Origin: Neorhizobium sp. SOG26
GTDB lineage: Bacteria > Pseudomonadota > Alphaproteobacteria > Rhizobiales > Rhizobiaceae
NCBI RefSeq assembly: GCF_003491345.1
Contig: NZ_CP025512.1
Location: 2,525,001 to 2,589,000, forward strand
Direction of reading: 5' to 3'
DNA: 64,000 nucleotides
Part shown: in pieces, positions 40,731 to 50,123 of the stretch
How the letters are laid out: each line of letters begins with the position of its first letter
Position numbering within the stretch: position 1 is the stretch's first letter
The notes under the pieces: model-generated
Databases searched by the model: none
The model's input: only the letters and a program-made list of their open reading frames with translations
Told to the model about the DNA's origin: nothing
Made by a program: the position numbers and the translations under genes

Positions 40731-41822
40731 TCAGTCCCTCTCCTCCTCTTCCTGATCATCGTCCAGAAGATTGATCGCGCTCTCGGCGAGAAGCCTTTGA
40801 TTCGCCGCTTTGGTGTACCGTGTCACCTCCTTCGAGGTGGTGTGGCCGGTCACCGACATGATCTGCTTCTCGGTCGCGCCACGCTCCGCCAAGCGAACTG
40901 ATGCTGCCTTGCGCAGGCCGTGAGCGCTGCAATGCGGAAGGCCTGCAGCATCGCACTGGTCGCGGAACCAGTTGCCGAAACCGGCCGACGTGAACCCTTT
41001 GTTGAAGGCTGTGACCAGGAACGTCAGGTCTCCCACTGGCGAGGCATCGATGATGCGCTGCAGCTTCGGGTGGATCGGGATCTCCAGCGTGATCGGCTTC
41101 CGGTTCCGCCCCTTGAACTGAGTGAACTTCAGGCTTCCGTTGCTAATGTGCTGCCGGCCGAACTGGACAATGTCGCTTCGGCGCTGGCCGGTGTAGAGCA
41201 TCAAAGCCAAGGCGAGCCGCGCCTTGGTGCCGATCGGATGCGCGGCCTCGAAGGCGGCAATCTCTTCCTCCGTCCATGAATGAAAGCCGTCGCCGTGCTG
41301 CGGGAAGTAGGCCACGTCGCGCGCAGGGTTGTTCGGCATCAGCTCAACATCGGGCTTGCAGGCCCATGACAGGACGGCGCGCAGAGCCTTGATGCGGCTG
41401 TTGGCAGCCTCGGGCGTCTCAGCCTTCCTGTCTCGCAGAACGCGCACGGCCTTGGCCGTGAATGCCGACAGCGGCATATCCTCGTACAGCCGTTCGCTGT
41501 CTTTCTTGAGGGGTTCGGCCCACATGTGCTCGATGATCAGCTTACGCACATGGCGGGTGCGCTGATCGAGACGCTTGTATTCGGCGGACTGGAAGTATTG
41601 CTCGCAGAGCCACCGGAAGGTGTTCTTGGTGGACAGCTTCGGGCCTCTTGGCTCGGCATCACCCGTGCCGTTCAACGCCTTGTAGTAGGCCTCGTTGAAC
41701 TCGTCGCTTCCCGGCACGCCCGGAAGGCGCACCTTCTTCTGGCCGCGCCTCCGGAAGTAAAAGCGCAGCACTCCATCGGTGGTATCTTCAACGATGTATT
41801 TCTTGGCGAACTTCTTTGGCAT
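40731..41822 (-). CDS. int: Tyrosine recombinase (phage integrase)
   Basis: Site-specific recombinase, 363 residues, for integration into the tRNA-Leu gene. An N-terminal arm-binding part and a SAM-like core-binding domain (about 65-170) precede the catalytic domain. There the expected residues are in place: R in YTGQRRSD, K in FKGRNRKP, HGLRKAA, GHTTS and the nucleophile Y in VTRYTKAA (about residue 340). It points to the att site, and its ATG overlaps the excisionase stop by one base (TGATG). Confidence 0.94.
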   Translation of the reverse strand: MPKKFAKKYIVEDTTDGVLRFYFRRRGQKKVRLPGVPGSDEFNEAYYKALNGTGDAEPRGPKLSTKNTFRWLCEQYFQSAEYKRLDQRTRHVRKLIIEHMWAEPLKKDSERLYEDMPLSAFTAKAVRVLRDRKAETPEAANSRIKALRAVLSWACKPDVELMPNNPARDVAYFPQHGDGFHSWTEEEIAAFEAAHPIGTKARLALALMLYTGQRRSDIVQFGRQHISNGSLKFTQFKGRNRKPITLEIPIHPKLQRIIDASPVGDLTFLVTAFNKGFTSAGFGNWFRDQCDAAGLPHCSAHGLRKAASVRLAERGATEKQIMSVTGHTTSKEVTRYTKAANQRLLAESAINLLDDDQEEEERD

Positions 41823-42070
41823 CAGACTTCCACCGACCAGTCATCCGCGTCGTCGGTATCTCCACCAGGCAGACGCGTGAACGCCCGGTCAAGCGCCAGG
41901 CGGTCCCAGATCGTGCGGGCGTTCGCCTTCTTCGGCTTCGGCATTCTGCCATCGCCTACCATTTCGTCAAACAAGCTCGCCGATACGCCGACATAAGCCG
42001 CGGCCTGTTCTCGCGCGAGGCCGCGTGGTGGCAACGAGATCGGAAGAACCTCAGCGCGCTGTGCTCTCAT
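41822..42070 (-). CDS. Predicted excisionase / AlpA-like DNA-binding protein
   Basis: 82 residues, translationally coupled to the integrase. It has a winged-helix type motif typical of excisionases and AlpA regulators (SREQ-like LAREQAAAYVGVSASLFDEM, then GRMPKPKKANARTIWD). GGAAGG lies six bases before the ATG. It likely directs excision by bending attL/attR DNA. Confidence 0.82.
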   Translation of the reverse strand: MRAQRAEVLPISLPPRGLAREQAAAYVGVSASLFDEMVGDGRMPKPKKANARTIWDRLALDRAFTRLPGGDTDDADDWSVEV

Positions 42071-42278
42071 CTTTGCCTTCCTTGTTTTTGCGGATCGCGC
42101 TGGTCTTGTGATCGAGGCGAACGTTCGTCAGGATAGCCGGCCGTCGACTGGGGCGCGGACATAGCTCGTCGGGAGTAGCCCCTCCGCCCAAATGAGTAGT
42201 GCGGTCGGACTCGCGCTTATTGTAGAAAAAGAGAATATATCTTCCGAGCTCGCGCAGATGAGCTAGGGGGAGAAAGCA

Positions 42279-42542
42279 ATGTCCAATATCGTTCCGGTGC
42301 TGTTCGGTGCCCGGTGGTACCCGCCGGTGAACATTCTCGACAAGAAGCGGGTTCGGCAGATCCGCGGGCCTGCAGAGGCTGTTCACTACATGCGGGCCAA
42401 CTTCAAGTTTGCCGGCCCTGCACTCTCCAGGGCGGTGAGCGTGTGTTTCGCAGCGCTCCGCCTCGAAGCGGAGAGCGATACTGCCAAGATGTTCTTCCTG
42501 GCGGCATACGAGAGCGAGATCCAAGCCAGAAAAAGCCATTAG
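42279..42542 (+). CDS. DUF982 family protein (copy 1)
   Basis: 87 residues, unknown function; DUF982 is a rhizobial family of small proteins abundant on plasmids and islands. It is roughly 70 percent identical by eye to the product of 60135-60398, and both share a leader (CGCAGATGAGCTA followed by a G-run ribosome site). It is the only plus-strand gene in the left arm and stands alone opposite the early operon, overlapping the end of the next gene by four bases. Confidence 0.85.
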   Translation: MSNIVPVLFGARWYPPVNILDKKRVRQIRGPAEAVHYMRANFKFAGPALSRAVSVCFAALRLEAESDTAKMFFLAAYESEIQARKSH

Positions 42543-42778
42543 TGGGTCTCCTCCCTCGATTGCGGCGATGGGGTGCGGCGGTTCCAGCCGTCTGGGTTCA
42601 AAACGCCATGGTTTCGGCTGGTGTCCTGATACTCCACGACATGGATGTATTCGATGATGCACGGCTCCACGTCATCCTCGAGCAATGGATGCATGTAGTG
42701 AGTTTGACCGCGGGTTGAGAACGCGTCGTTGCGCTCGAGGCGCTTGCCGCAGAACGGGCATGGTGAAAGATCAGCCAT
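42539..42778 (-). CDS. Lar-like zinc-finger protein (restriction alleviation family)
   Basis: 79 residues, beginning MADLSPCPFCGKRLERND, the CPFCG start of phage Lar-type proteins, with further Cys/His downstream. Lar proteins modulate type I restriction; whether this one does is unknown. I chose the ATG at 42778, following GGAGGGACAG, over an upstream start. It overlaps the preceding gene by eight bases, as expected in a tightly packed early operon. Confidence 0.7.
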   Translation of the reverse strand: MADLSPCPFCGKRLERNDAFSTRGQTHYMHPLLEDDVEPCIIEYIHVVEYQDTSRNHGVLNPDGWNRRTPSPQSREETH

Positions 42779-43115
42779 CGGCCTGTCCCTCCGATGCGAG
42801 GGCGGCGTGCAGCGCCTGCATCGTTGTGCAGAGGCGTTCAAAGTCTTCCGGTCTCTGCCGTTTATGGTCCGCGGCTAATTCATTGCCGTTCATCCAATCA
42901 AGCAAAGCCTCAGTTGCGCCCATGAAGTCACGAGCGGCCCCATCCACATTCGTCTCGGGCGCGGGGAAACGGCGGTTCCAAGCGTTGATGTTCGCCATGG
43001 CGCCGCAATTCGCATCGAGACACGCGATCACGAAGTGCGCCTTCTCATCCTGCTCGATCTGATCTCGATGCGCAGGACCGCCGCAGAACGGGCAAGGCAA
43101 CAGCTTATCGGTCAT
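42771..43115 (-). CDS. Lar-like zinc-finger protein, second copy
   Basis: 114 residues: MTDKLLPCPFCGGPAHRDQ and a second Cys pair (CLDANCGAM) build a zinc ribbon in the first 42 residues, typical of Lar-family proteins. The rest is helical and ends ALASEGQADG, a tail shared with a neighbouring gene. It overlaps the 77-residue gene upstream by 11 bases. Confidence 0.72.
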   Translation of the reverse strand: MTDKLLPCPFCGGPAHRDQIEQDEKAHFVIACLDANCGAMANINAWNRRFPAPETNVDGAARDFMGATEALLDWMNGNELAADHKRQRPEDFERLCTTMQALHAALASEGQADG

Positions 43116-43835
43116 TGCGCAAAGCTCCCGTGATCACGTAAACGTCGCCATTCTTCATGTGCAGCTCGCACTGGTCGCCCCGCTCAATGCGGGTGAAGAT
43201 GGCTTCAAGGTCGCCGCGAGCCTGACGAATAGAGGTCTCCAAAACCTTGATTGTCGCCTCCAGTTTCGCGACCTTGATGGCCTCGTATTCCCAGCGGTCA
43301 CCCTGATCTGGATGATTGATGTTAATGTGGTCGCTCATTCTGCCTGTCCCTCCGATGCGAGGGCTCGGATGCGCTTGGCGACGACGCGGGCGGACGAACC
43401 GTCAGTGTGGCCCCACATCGCGGCTTCTTCGTCGGCAATCTTGGCCGCTTCTTCCAAGATCGACGCCCGCACATTCGTCTGCGGCGGCGGGGGTGCAAAA
43501 AGGGCCTCATGGATCCTCTGTACTAAATCTTGCTGAGCCGCAGACTTGGCATCAGCCTCATAGCTGAGGGGACCGGCGATCTCTTTGCCTAAGCCGCCCA
43601 AAAGGATCCACCACTTATCGTCAGCGTCCTTCTCCAAGGAGTAGCTGCCGTAGGGATGTTTAGCCCGTGCTACGATCCGGCGACCGGTGTGGCCATCGTG
43701 CGAGACATAGTCGAGCGGGGTCCATTCGAGCGGCCGCACATTCGTCTGCGGCGCTGGGTCAGGATAAGCGCAGCCGTCGTCGCAGTTGTATCCATCACAG
43801 TCGCGGCAGCGTGTCTGTCCCTCCGATGCGATGGC
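42781..43835. repeat. Three copies of a 23-bp gene-junction repeat
   Basis: The same 23 bases (plus-strand GCCTGTCCCTCCGATGCGAG, then GGC) occur at 42781-42803 and 43342-43364, and with two changes at 43813-43835. On the coding strand they encode ALASEGQA and contain the ribosome site GGAGGG for the next gene. The third copy lies inside a reading frame rather than at a gene end. Confidence 0.8.
43105..43338 (-). CDS. Hypothetical phage protein
   Basis: 77 residues, not recognised. A central helical stretch (about 20-50, LEATIKVLETSIRQARGDLE) suggests a short coiled coil and the end (GDVYVITGAL) looks like a beta hairpin. The ATG follows GGAGGGACAGGCAGA. It overlaps both neighbours, so it belongs to the same operon. 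Confidence 0.6.
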   Translation of the reverse strand: MSDHININHPDQGDRWEYEAIKVAKLEATIKVLETSIRQARGDLEAIFTRIERGDQCELHMKNGDVYVITGALRNDR

Positions 43836-44378
43836 GGACAGGATGCGGCGCTCGTAGTCGGCTTGGGCGGCTGCTACGACGTCTTCTCTCTTCTCGAACC
43901 ACGTCTGTGTCTCGAACAAAAAGAACTGCTCGCCTAAGCCAGGGCGGAATTTAAGGGTGAAGCGGTAACTAATCGCCGCTCCCTTGGATGACCACTGAGG
44001 TTCGTCGTTGCAGTTGAGAGACTTCTCCCATTCCAGCGCCTTCACTCGCGCTTGCGACTCGGGTGGTGGGGTGATGACGTCCAGGACCACGCGGGCGTAG
44101 TCACGAGCATCCGGCCAATGCATCGCGTAACGATCGTCGGCGGAGTTCGGATGCTCCATGATTGCCGTTGCGGCAAGTTCGACGAGATCTACGTTGATGG
44201 TTGGCGGGAGGGGGTGACGACCCCCCTCCCTAGCAGTCTCTCCGGTTATGGCACGGTTTCCCGGTGACTGCTTATCCTGTGGCGCCACGTTGGCGCCGAA
44301 ACCTGATGTAAGGCCGCTCTCGTCGAGCGCGGCCGCAACGTTCTCATGCACGCCTGGCGTAGGCTGACGCTCCGTCAT
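43335..44378 (-). CDS. Hypothetical phage protein, apparent fusion of two small ORFs
   Basis: 347 residues, not recognised. The start at 44378 (MTERQPTPG) overlaps the upstream stop (TAATG). The first half ends RRILSAIASEGQ at about residue 194, the same tail found at the ends of neighbouring genes. It is then followed by a Cys-rich start (RCRDCDGYNCDDGC) like a new zinc-ribbon protein and a second half ending ALASEGQAE. PQTNVR occurs twice. This looks like two adjacent ORFs joined by loss of a stop codon. Confidence 0.65.
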   Translation of the reverse strand: MTERQPTPGVHENVAAALDESGLTSGFGANVAPQDKQSPGNRAITGETAREGGRHPLPPTINVDLVELAATAIMEHPNSADDRYAMHWPDARDYARVVLDVITPPPESQARVKALEWEKSLNCNDEPQWSSKGAAISYRFTLKFRPGLGEQFFLFETQTWFEKREDVVAAAQADYERRILSAIASEGQTRCRDCDGYNCDDGCAYPDPAPQTNVRPLEWTPLDYVSHDGHTGRRIVARAKHPYGSYSLEKDADDKWWILLGGLGKEIAGPLSYEADAKSAAQQDLVQRIHEALFAPPPPQTNVRASILEEAAKIADEEAAMWGHTDGSSARVVAKRIRALASEGQAE

Positions 44379-44899
44379 TATGGCATCCTCTTCCATGCTT
44401 CGAATTCAGCGCGGAGGGATATCCAGCGCGCGGCGGCTTCAGGATCACTGTTGAGTTCTGCGCGCGACGAGACGGCGAGCATGCTGCGCACCCTTGTCGC
44501 AACCCGCTCCAGATCCGACGTCTCCAGCCCATGCTGCTCGGTCAGGAACCGGCGAAACATCGGGTCATTGCAGCGCATGCCGCACTCGGCGGCATAGTCC
44601 GGCGCCTTTTCCGATTTCGCTGGCGCCGACGCCAGCTTCCGGTATTCCCTGACGGCTTCCTCACGCAGCAGCAGAAGCGCGCGCAGGTAAGTTGGAACCT
44701 TCCGGATGATCTCGCGTGCATCACTCGGGCACGACTTGTGGATCGTCACGAGCGGGTAGACCTCGCCCGTTTTGACATTGACGTCGCAGACCTGTGACGA
44801 GCCGGACTTGACGTCGTAGCTCTCAGCCCATTCGGGGCCAATCGTTTCCAGGTTGAGCCTGATCTCCGGCAGCAGGGCCTTTGCGGTGGCAATGTCCAT
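44378..44899 (-). CDS. Hypothetical phage protein
   Basis: 173 residues, not recognised; mostly helical and charged. The ATG at 44899 has AGGAGG five bases upstream and overlaps the dnaN stop by one base (TGATG), so it is translated right after the clamp. A repeated basic region (LLREEAVREYRKL) is present but no known motif. Confidence 0.6.
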   Translation of the reverse strand: MDIATAKALLPEIRLNLETIGPEWAESYDVKSGSSQVCDVNVKTGEVYPLVTIHKSCPSDAREIIRKVPTYLRALLLLREEAVREYRKLASAPAKSEKAPDYAAECGMRCNDPMFRRFLTEQHGLETSDLERVATRVRSMLAVSSRAELNSDPEAAARWISLRAEFEAWKRMP

Positions 44900-46026
44900 C
44901 ACAGCCTCCTCGGCATGAGGACGAACTGCTCGTCGCGGTCGATTGTTGGACGAAACAGCCCCGGAGTGACGGCATCCGAGAGATGCATCTCGACGTCCTG
45001 CGTGCCGACGCTGGAGAGCATCGCCGTGAGGTAGCGGCCATTGAAGCCAACCTCGACGGGTTCTCCGCTGTAGTCCACAGGCATATCTTCTGCCGCCTCT
45101 TCGCCAGCCGTCGTGTTCATCGACACTTTCAGGCTGCCGGGGGCGAGCTGCAGTTTGATCGTGTCCTTCTCCAGATCGCCGGCCACCAGGCAGACGCGCG
45201 AGACAGCTGCCTTGAAGGTGGCGACAGATGCAACAGCGGCATGGTTGGTGCGCGGCGGGATTACCCGGGCGTAGTCGGGGAAGATCCCGTCGACGAGCTT
45301 CGAGACCAAGGTTACGCCGTTCAAAGCGATCCTGATCATCGCGTCGCTGATCGTTACGTCCGCCCGCCCCTTGCTGTCGCCAAACAGCTTCTTGACCGCT
45401 TTCACCGTCCTGATCGGAACGATCACCGGTGGAAAGGCGACCTCTGCCCCCGCCTCCACGCGGGAGGCGGCAAGGTTATGGCCATCACATCCTACAACCG
45501 AGATCCTGGTGCTATCATGGGGGTGAAGGAAGGCACCCGAGAGATAGTTGCGCGTCTTGTCTTCTCGTATCGCGTACAGCACCCGCATGAACGCGTCGAT
45601 CAGTGGCGCGATCTCCAGCTGAAGGTTGGAGCCGCTCACCTTGTCGCCGATAAGCGGGAAGTCCTTTTCAGGCAGGGTCAGGAGCGAAAACCGCGACCTT
45701 CCAGACTGGATCCGCACCTGATCCGGGAAGGCTCCTGGAGAAAAAACGACCTCAGCGTTTTCAGGCAGGTTCTTGACGATATCCCGAAGGCCAGAGCCGG
45801 CCACTGTGAGGCCGGATCCTGAAGCCGCCTCCAGCAACTCGCAGCTCGTCTCCACTTCGATAGCGAGGTCGGTTGCGCGCAACGTCAGTTCGCTGCCTTT
45901 CGGAACAAGCAAGATGTTGCCAAGGATCGGGATCGTCGCGCGCTGATCGACGGCCTCGATAACGGCATCTAGAGCAGGAAGCAGCGCGGAACGGTGGACG
46001 CGAAACAAGAACTCAGGCACGTGCAT
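44899..46026 (-). CDS. dnaN: DNA polymerase III beta subunit (sliding clamp), phage-encoded
   Basis: Ring-shaped processivity clamp. 375 residues from the ATG at 46026 (MHVPEFLFRV), close to the 366-375 of bacterial DnaN, with the three-domain pattern (ALDAVIEAVDQRATIPILGN, then KAVKKLFG, and GFNGRYLTAMLSS in domain III). It ends in a hydrophobic PRRL rather than the usual MRL-type terminus. It is unusual in a prophage and lies among small unknown genes with no polymerase or helicase beside it. It may redirect the host polymerase to phage DNA, or act independently of host clamp control; both are inference. Confidence 0.9.
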   Translation of the reverse strand: MHVPEFLFRVHRSALLPALDAVIEAVDQRATIPILGNILLVPKGSELTLRATDLAIEVETSCELLEAASGSGLTVAGSGLRDIVKNLPENAEVVFSPGAFPDQVRIQSGRSRFSLLTLPEKDFPLIGDKVSGSNLQLEIAPLIDAFMRVLYAIREDKTRNYLSGAFLHPHDSTRISVVGCDGHNLAASRVEAGAEVAFPPVIVPIRTVKAVKKLFGDSKGRADVTISDAMIRIALNGVTLVSKLVDGIFPDYARVIPPRTNHAAVASVATFKAAVSRVCLVAGDLEKDTIKLQLAPGSLKVSMNTTAGEEAAEDMPVDYSGEPVEVGFNGRYLTAMLSSVGTQDVEMHLSDAVTPGLFRPTIDRDEQFVLMPRRL

Positions 46027-46243
46027 CACTCCCGCTCGCGCATCGACGCGCAAGGTTGAGTTCGGCAACCGGGCTTCGTAGCTGGCACCTGTCGCCGAAG
46101 AGATCGTAGATCATCTGCATGATCTCGCGCTGCGGTTCGCCGTCCGCAACCGCACGGTAAAGCCGCTCGACAGCGGGAACGTCGCTGGTGTCCAGTTCCA
46201 GATCTTCTTCGATGGTGTCGCCGCATTCAGCGCAAACGGGCAT
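46013..46243 (-). CDS. Hypothetical small acidic protein with a CxxC pair
   Basis: 76 residues, not recognised. It starts MPVCAECGDTIEEDLELD, a possible half zinc site, then a helical region. GGAGGT lies eight bases before the ATG. Its end overlaps the dnaN start by 14 bases, suggesting coupled translation with the clamp. Confidence 0.6.
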   Translation of the reverse strand: MPVCAECGDTIEEDLELDTSDVPAVERLYRAVADGEPQREIMQMIYDLFGDRCQLRSPVAELNLARRCASGSDARA

Positions 46244-46442
46244 TTTGCTTTACCTCCGCAAACTGTTCCACACGGTAGATGCGGGCGCAGTTGCGCTTGC
46301 GCACATAGGCCATGGCGTCTTCCCGTCGTGCGGCCAGGACGTCGAATAGGACGCCGCCGGCGCAGTGCACGCGGAAGTGAAACATCGCCAGATGCGGCTT
46401 CACCGGCGCGGCGACATTCTGGAAACGGACGTGCTGGTTCAT
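46227..46442 (-). CDS. Hypothetical small protein
   Basis: 71 residues from the ATG at 46442 (MNQHVRFQNVA), overlapping the upstream stop (ATGA). Basic, with an FDVLAARREDAMAYVRKRN stretch that could be an alpha-beta fold. Not recognised. Confidence 0.5.
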   Translation of the reverse strand: MNQHVRFQNVAAPVKPHLAMFHFRVHCAGGVLFDVLAARREDAMAYVRKRNCARIYRVEQFAEVKQNARLR

Positions 46443-46621
46443 TGCAGCTGCCCCCACGCCTGAATGCCGATTGCCAGCATGATCAGCAGCACGAGCAGCC
46501 CGGTCATGCCGTCGAAAACGGCTCCGTTCGCTTCGATGAGTTGCTTCTTGAAAGTCCCAAGGTCCACGCGGCGCTCTTCAAGCTCCGGGCTCGACGTTGT
46601 CATTGGCGTGATATGGATCAT
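46439..46621 (-). CDS. Hypothetical small membrane protein
   Basis: 60 residues from the ATG at 46621 (MIHITPMTTSSPELEERRVD), nine bases after GGGAG. It ends in a membrane helix (MTGLLVLLIMLAIGIQAWG), so it is tail-anchored. Longer starts at 46627 or a GTG at 46678 are possible. Not recognised. Confidence 0.5.
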   Translation of the reverse strand: MIHITPMTTSSPELEERRVDLGTFKKQLIEANGAVFDGMTGLLVLLIMLAIGIQAWGQLQ

Positions 46622-46687
46622 TGCCATCAGCTCCCGATTGATCCGGTTCGGATGCCGCACCACACTCGGTGCGGTCACCGAAGCGGA

Positions 46688-46843
46688 TCAGGCCGCCCGA
46701 GTGGAGGGAACGGAAACGCGGACGTGCCGCGTGCTGCGCGCCGTCGCCAAAGCGCGTGCATCATCAACCACGGACAGCAGATCTTTCCTGGTGATGCCGA
46801 GGGCATTCTGGATGTCGGTGTCCGTGCATCCTTCGCCCAGGTG
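46688..46843 (-). pseudogene. C-terminal fragment of a phage gene cut by the IS21-family element
   Basis: About 51 codons read into the IS end with no start of their own. The encoded helix-rich end (EGCTDTDIQNALGITRKDLL, then VVDDARAL) looks like part of a small DNA-binding regulator; the N-terminal part is missing. The piece belongs to the minus-strand early operon. Confidence 0.5.
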
Positions 46844-46940
46844 TGTTTCGGCGTGGAATATTGACCCCTCTGGCGGGGTGATCGGCGTCCAATTTTGACC
46901 CCCCACCTGTTTCGTCTGACCATCCGCCTTTTGCTGGCGG

Positions 46941-48452
46941 ATGGAGGGGGAGTTGAAGCGAGTGGATACGATTGCGCGTGTTCGTCGGGCCTTCCATGTG
47001 CAGGGGTGGTCGGTGAAGAGGATCGTCCGGGAGTTGCATGTGTCCCGCAACACGGTGCGCAAGATTCTACGATCCAATGAGACGGACTTTTCCTACGAGC
47101 GAGAGCGGCAACCTTTACCGAAGACAGGCCGGTGGAAGGCCGAGATCGAGCGCTTCCTGGCTGCGAACGAAGGCAAACCATCTCGTGAACGGTTGACGCT
47201 GATCCGGATTTACGAAGAGCTTCGGGCGCTGGGTTACAACGGCAGCTACGATGCGATCCGGCGCTATGCGAAGGGATGGTCGAAAGATCGAGGGGCTGTG
47301 ACGGCGCAAGCCTACGTGCCACTCTACTACGCGCCCGGCGAGGCCTACCAGTTCGACTGGAGCCACGAGATTGTTCTGATCCAGGGCGTGACGACGACAG
47401 TGAAGGTTGCTCATGTCCGGCTCTGCCACAGCCGGATGATGTTCGCCCGCGCCTACATGCGTGAGAGCCAAGAGATGGTCTTCGATGCCCACGACAAGGC
47501 CTTCGCCTTCTTCCGTGGCACCTGCACGCGCGGCATCTACGACAACATGAGGACGGCAGTCGAGACAGTCTTCATCGGCAAGGAGCGGCTCTACAATCGC
47601 CGCTTCCTGCAGATGTGCAGCCATTACCTCGTTCATCCAGTTGCCTGCACGCCTGCATCCGGTTGGGAGAAAGGACAGGTCGAGAACCAGGTCGGCCTTG
47701 TGCGGGAGCGCTTCTTCACGCCGCGCCTCAGGGTCAAAAGCCTGGAGGAATTGAATGTCTGGCTGCTCGACAAGTGCATTGCCTATGCCAAGGCTCATAG
47801 CCATCCCGAACAGACAGCACAGACGATCTGGCAGATGTTCGAAGCTGAACGCGGCAGCCTCGTGCACTATGTGGGACCCTTCGACGGCTTCCACTGCGTG
47901 CCCGCCTCAGTGTCAAAGACCTGCACTGTCCGCTTCGACAACAACAAATACTCGGTCCTGTCGACGGCCGTCGGCCGCCCAGTTGAGGTTCATGCCTATG
48001 CGGATCGGATCGTCATCAAGCAGGATGGCGTGACGGTCGCTGAACATCAGCGCAGCTTCGGCCGTGGTGATACCGTCTATGATCCCTGGCACTATGTCCC
48101 TGTCCTTGCTCGCAAACCCGGTGCATTGCGCAACGGCGCTCCCTTCCGGGAATGGGTTTTGCCAGCCGCGATGGAGAAGGTTCGCAAACGGCTGAAGAAC
48201 GTAGACGACGGTGATCGGCAGATGGTCACCATACTCGGATGTGTTCCCGCCGATGGCTTGGCGGCAGTTGAGGCTGCCTGCCAGGAAGCGCTTGATCACG
48301 GTGTCTGCTCGGCCTCGGTGATCATCAACATTCTGGCTCGAAGCCGCGATCCGGCTCCCGCTGTAACCCTGCAAATCCCGGATGCGCTTCGGCTTGCCCA
48401 TGAGCCGGTCGCCGACTGCGCCCGTTACGACAGGCTCAGGAGGGCAAGTTGA
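46941..48452 (+). CDS. istA: IS21-family transposase IstA
   Basis: 503 residues. An N-terminal helix-turn-helix ([19 protein letters not shown], about 28-46) precedes an integrase core with catalytic residues in [16 protein letters not shown] and KGQVENQVG. Translation may instead begin at the GTG at 46962, nine bases after GGGGGAG. The stop overlaps the istB ATG (TGATG). The frame is intact. Confidence 0.92.
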   Translation: MEGELKRVDTIARVRRAFHVQGWSVKRIVRELHVSRNTVRKILRSNETDFSYERERQPLPKTGRWKAEIERFLAANEGKPSRERLTLIRIYEELRALGYNGSYDAIRRYAKGWSKDRGAVTAQAYVPLYYAPGEAYQFDWSHEIVLIQGVTTTVKVAHVRLCHSRMMFARAYMRESQEMVFDAHDKAFAFFRGTCTRGIYDNMRTAVETVFIGKERLYNRRFLQMCSHYLVHPVACTPASGWEKGQVENQVGLVRERFFTPRLRVKSLEELNVWLLDKCIAYAKAHSHPEQTAQTIWQMFEAERGSLVHYVGPFDGFHCVPASVSKTCTVRFDNNKYSVLSTAVGRPVEVHAYADRIVIKQDGVTVAEHQRSFGRGDTVYDPWHYVPVLARKPGALRNGAPFREWVLPAAMEKVRKRLKNVDDGDRQMVTILGCVPADGLAAVEAACQEALDHGVCSASVIINILARSRDPAPAVTLQIPDALRLAHEPVADCARYDRLRRAS

Positions 48453-49186
48453 TGGAACGCACGCAGGTTCTCGAACTGATGAGCACGCTGAAGCTCTATG
48501 GAATGCGCAGCGCCTACGACGAGGTCATGGGAAACGGCATCAAACGGCAGCACGAGCCACCGCGCATCGTCGGTGACCTCCTGCAGTCGGAGATCGCCGA
48601 GAAGCAGGCCCGCTCAATCCGGTACCAGCTCAGCATCGCCAAGCTTCCACTCGCCAAGGATATCGACGACTTCAACTTCGATGAAACGCCCGTCAATGAA
48701 TCCCTGGTCCGGGAATTGGCCACGGGCACCTTTGTCGCCGACCAGCGCAACGTCGTTCTCGTCGGCGGCACGGGAACCGGCAAGAGCCATCTGGCCATCG
48801 CAATTGCCCGCGCACTCATCCGCAACAGCACGCGCGGCCGCTTCTTCAACGTCGTTGATCTGGTCAATCGGTTGGAAACGGAAACGCGCAACGGCAAGCA
48901 GGGACGGACCGCCGATTACCTCACACGCCTTGACTTCATCATTCTCGATGAACTGGGATACCTACCGTTCGCCCAGGCCGGAGGCCAACTCCTGTTCCAC
49001 CTGATCAGCAGGCTCTACGAGCGCACATCAATCATCGTAACCACGAACCTTGCCTTCGGTGAATGGCCGTCGGTGTTTGGCGATGCCAAGATGACGACGG
49101 CACTCCTCGACCGTTTGACCCACCACTGCGAGATCGTCGAAACCGGTAACGAGTCCTGGCGCTTCAAGAACCGCTCTCAAGGCTAA
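48452..49186 (+). CDS. istB: IS21-family helper ATPase IstB
   Basis: 244 residues, DnaA/DnaC-like AAA+ protein that selects the target and activates IstA. Walker [12 protein letters not shown] is at about residues 108-118 and the Walker B region is [19 protein letters not shown] lies seven bases before the ATG at 48452, which overlaps the istA stop. Confidence 0.93.
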   Translation: MERTQVLELMSTLKLYGMRSAYDEVMGNGIKRQHEPPRIVGDLLQSEIAEKQARSIRYQLSIAKLPLAKDIDDFNFDETPVNESLVRELATGTFVADQRNVVLVGGTGTGKSHLAIAIARALIRNSTRGRFFNVVDLVNRLETETRNGKQGRTADYLTRLDFIILDELGYLPFAQAGGQLLFHLISRLYERTSIIVTTNLAFGEWPSVFGDAKMTTALLDRLTHHCEIVETGNESWRFKNRSQG

Positions 49187-49325
49187 AGCCGAAGATAACC
49201 ATCACCCGCACTTGGCCTGCCCTCTGCAACCCAGGCCAGCGCCGGGCAGGCCAAGCGCTGATCGTCTGTAGGAGGGGTCAATATTGGACGCCGATATGGA
49301 GTGCGCCCCTTGGGGTGGACAAGGA

Positions 49326-50123
49326 TCAGGCTGCTGATTTGCCAGTCTGCCGGATGTGTTGATCCTCGAACTGTTGCGGGCTCAAATAGCCGAGCGCTGA
49401 ATGGAGCCGGCGTTTGTTGTAGACCTCCTCGATGAAGTGGGGAAGGTGCTCGGTGATCTCTTCGAAGGTTTCGAAGGCCATCGGATAGACCGCCTCGACC
49501 TTCAGCGTTTTCATGAAGCTTTCGGCCTTGGCGTTGTCGTACGGATTGCCGCGGCGGCCCATCGAGCCGATCAAGCCGTTGACGGCCAGTGTCTCGCGGT
49601 AGAGCTCGGCAGCATACTGCGAGCCGCGATCCGAATGGTGGACCACGCCCGGCGGCGGCTTTCTCTGGTCAATGGCCGCCTTCAAGGCTGCCATCGTCAG
49701 CCGTGCGTCGATCGACCGACCGATGGCGTAACCGACGATCAACCGCGACCAGGCATCGAGGATGATGGCGACGTAGATGAACCGGGCCGGCAAAGCGACA
49801 TAGGTGATGTCGCTGACCCAGAGCTGGTTGGGACCGCTCGGGATGATGTCCTTCGCCAAGTTCGGGAAGATCGGGCCGTCGTGGTCACTGTCGGTCGTGG
49901 CAATGAAACGTCGCTTGATCTTCGGACGCAGATCGTGTTCGCGCATGAGGCGACGGATCTTCTTGTGGTTCACGACAAGACCCTGCTGTCGCAGGGCCGC
50001 ACCGACACGGCGGTAGCCGTAGAACTCGAACTCGTCGCAGATTGCGAACATCGCTTCAACGATCGCGGTGTCGTCGGCCGGCCGTTCTGGACAGTCATAA
50101 TAGGTGGAGCGCGCCATTCCCAT
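49326..50123 (-). CDS. IS3-family transposase OrfB (catalytic domain)
   Basis: 265 residues with the DDE integrase core: [19 protein letters not shown] and [12 protein letters not shown], plus an N-terminal helix-turn-helix-like part. It begins at an ATG overlapping the OrfA stop (TGATG) and is normally made as an OrfAB fusion by -1 frameshifting. An AAAAAC run near the end of orfA is a possible slip site. Confidence 0.93.
   Translation of the reverse strand: MGMARSTYYDCPERPADDTAIVEAMFAICDEFEFYGYRRVGAALRQQGLVVNHKKIRRLMREHDLRPKIKRRFIATTDSDHDGPIFPNLAKDIIPSGPNQLWVSDITYVALPARFIYVAIILDAWSRLIVGYAIGRSIDARLTMAALKAAIDQRKPPPGVVHHSDRGSQYAAELYRETLAVNGLIGSMGRRGNPYDNAKAESFMKTLKVEAVYPMAFETFEEITEHLPHFIEEVYNKRRLHSALGYLSPQQFEDQHIRQTGKSAA

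Noticed and set aside
42051..42662. A minus-strand open frame of 203 codons opposite DUF982 copy 1
   Set aside because: The plus-strand DUF982 gene has a clear family match and ribosome site; the minus frame has neither and overlaps the excisionase start.
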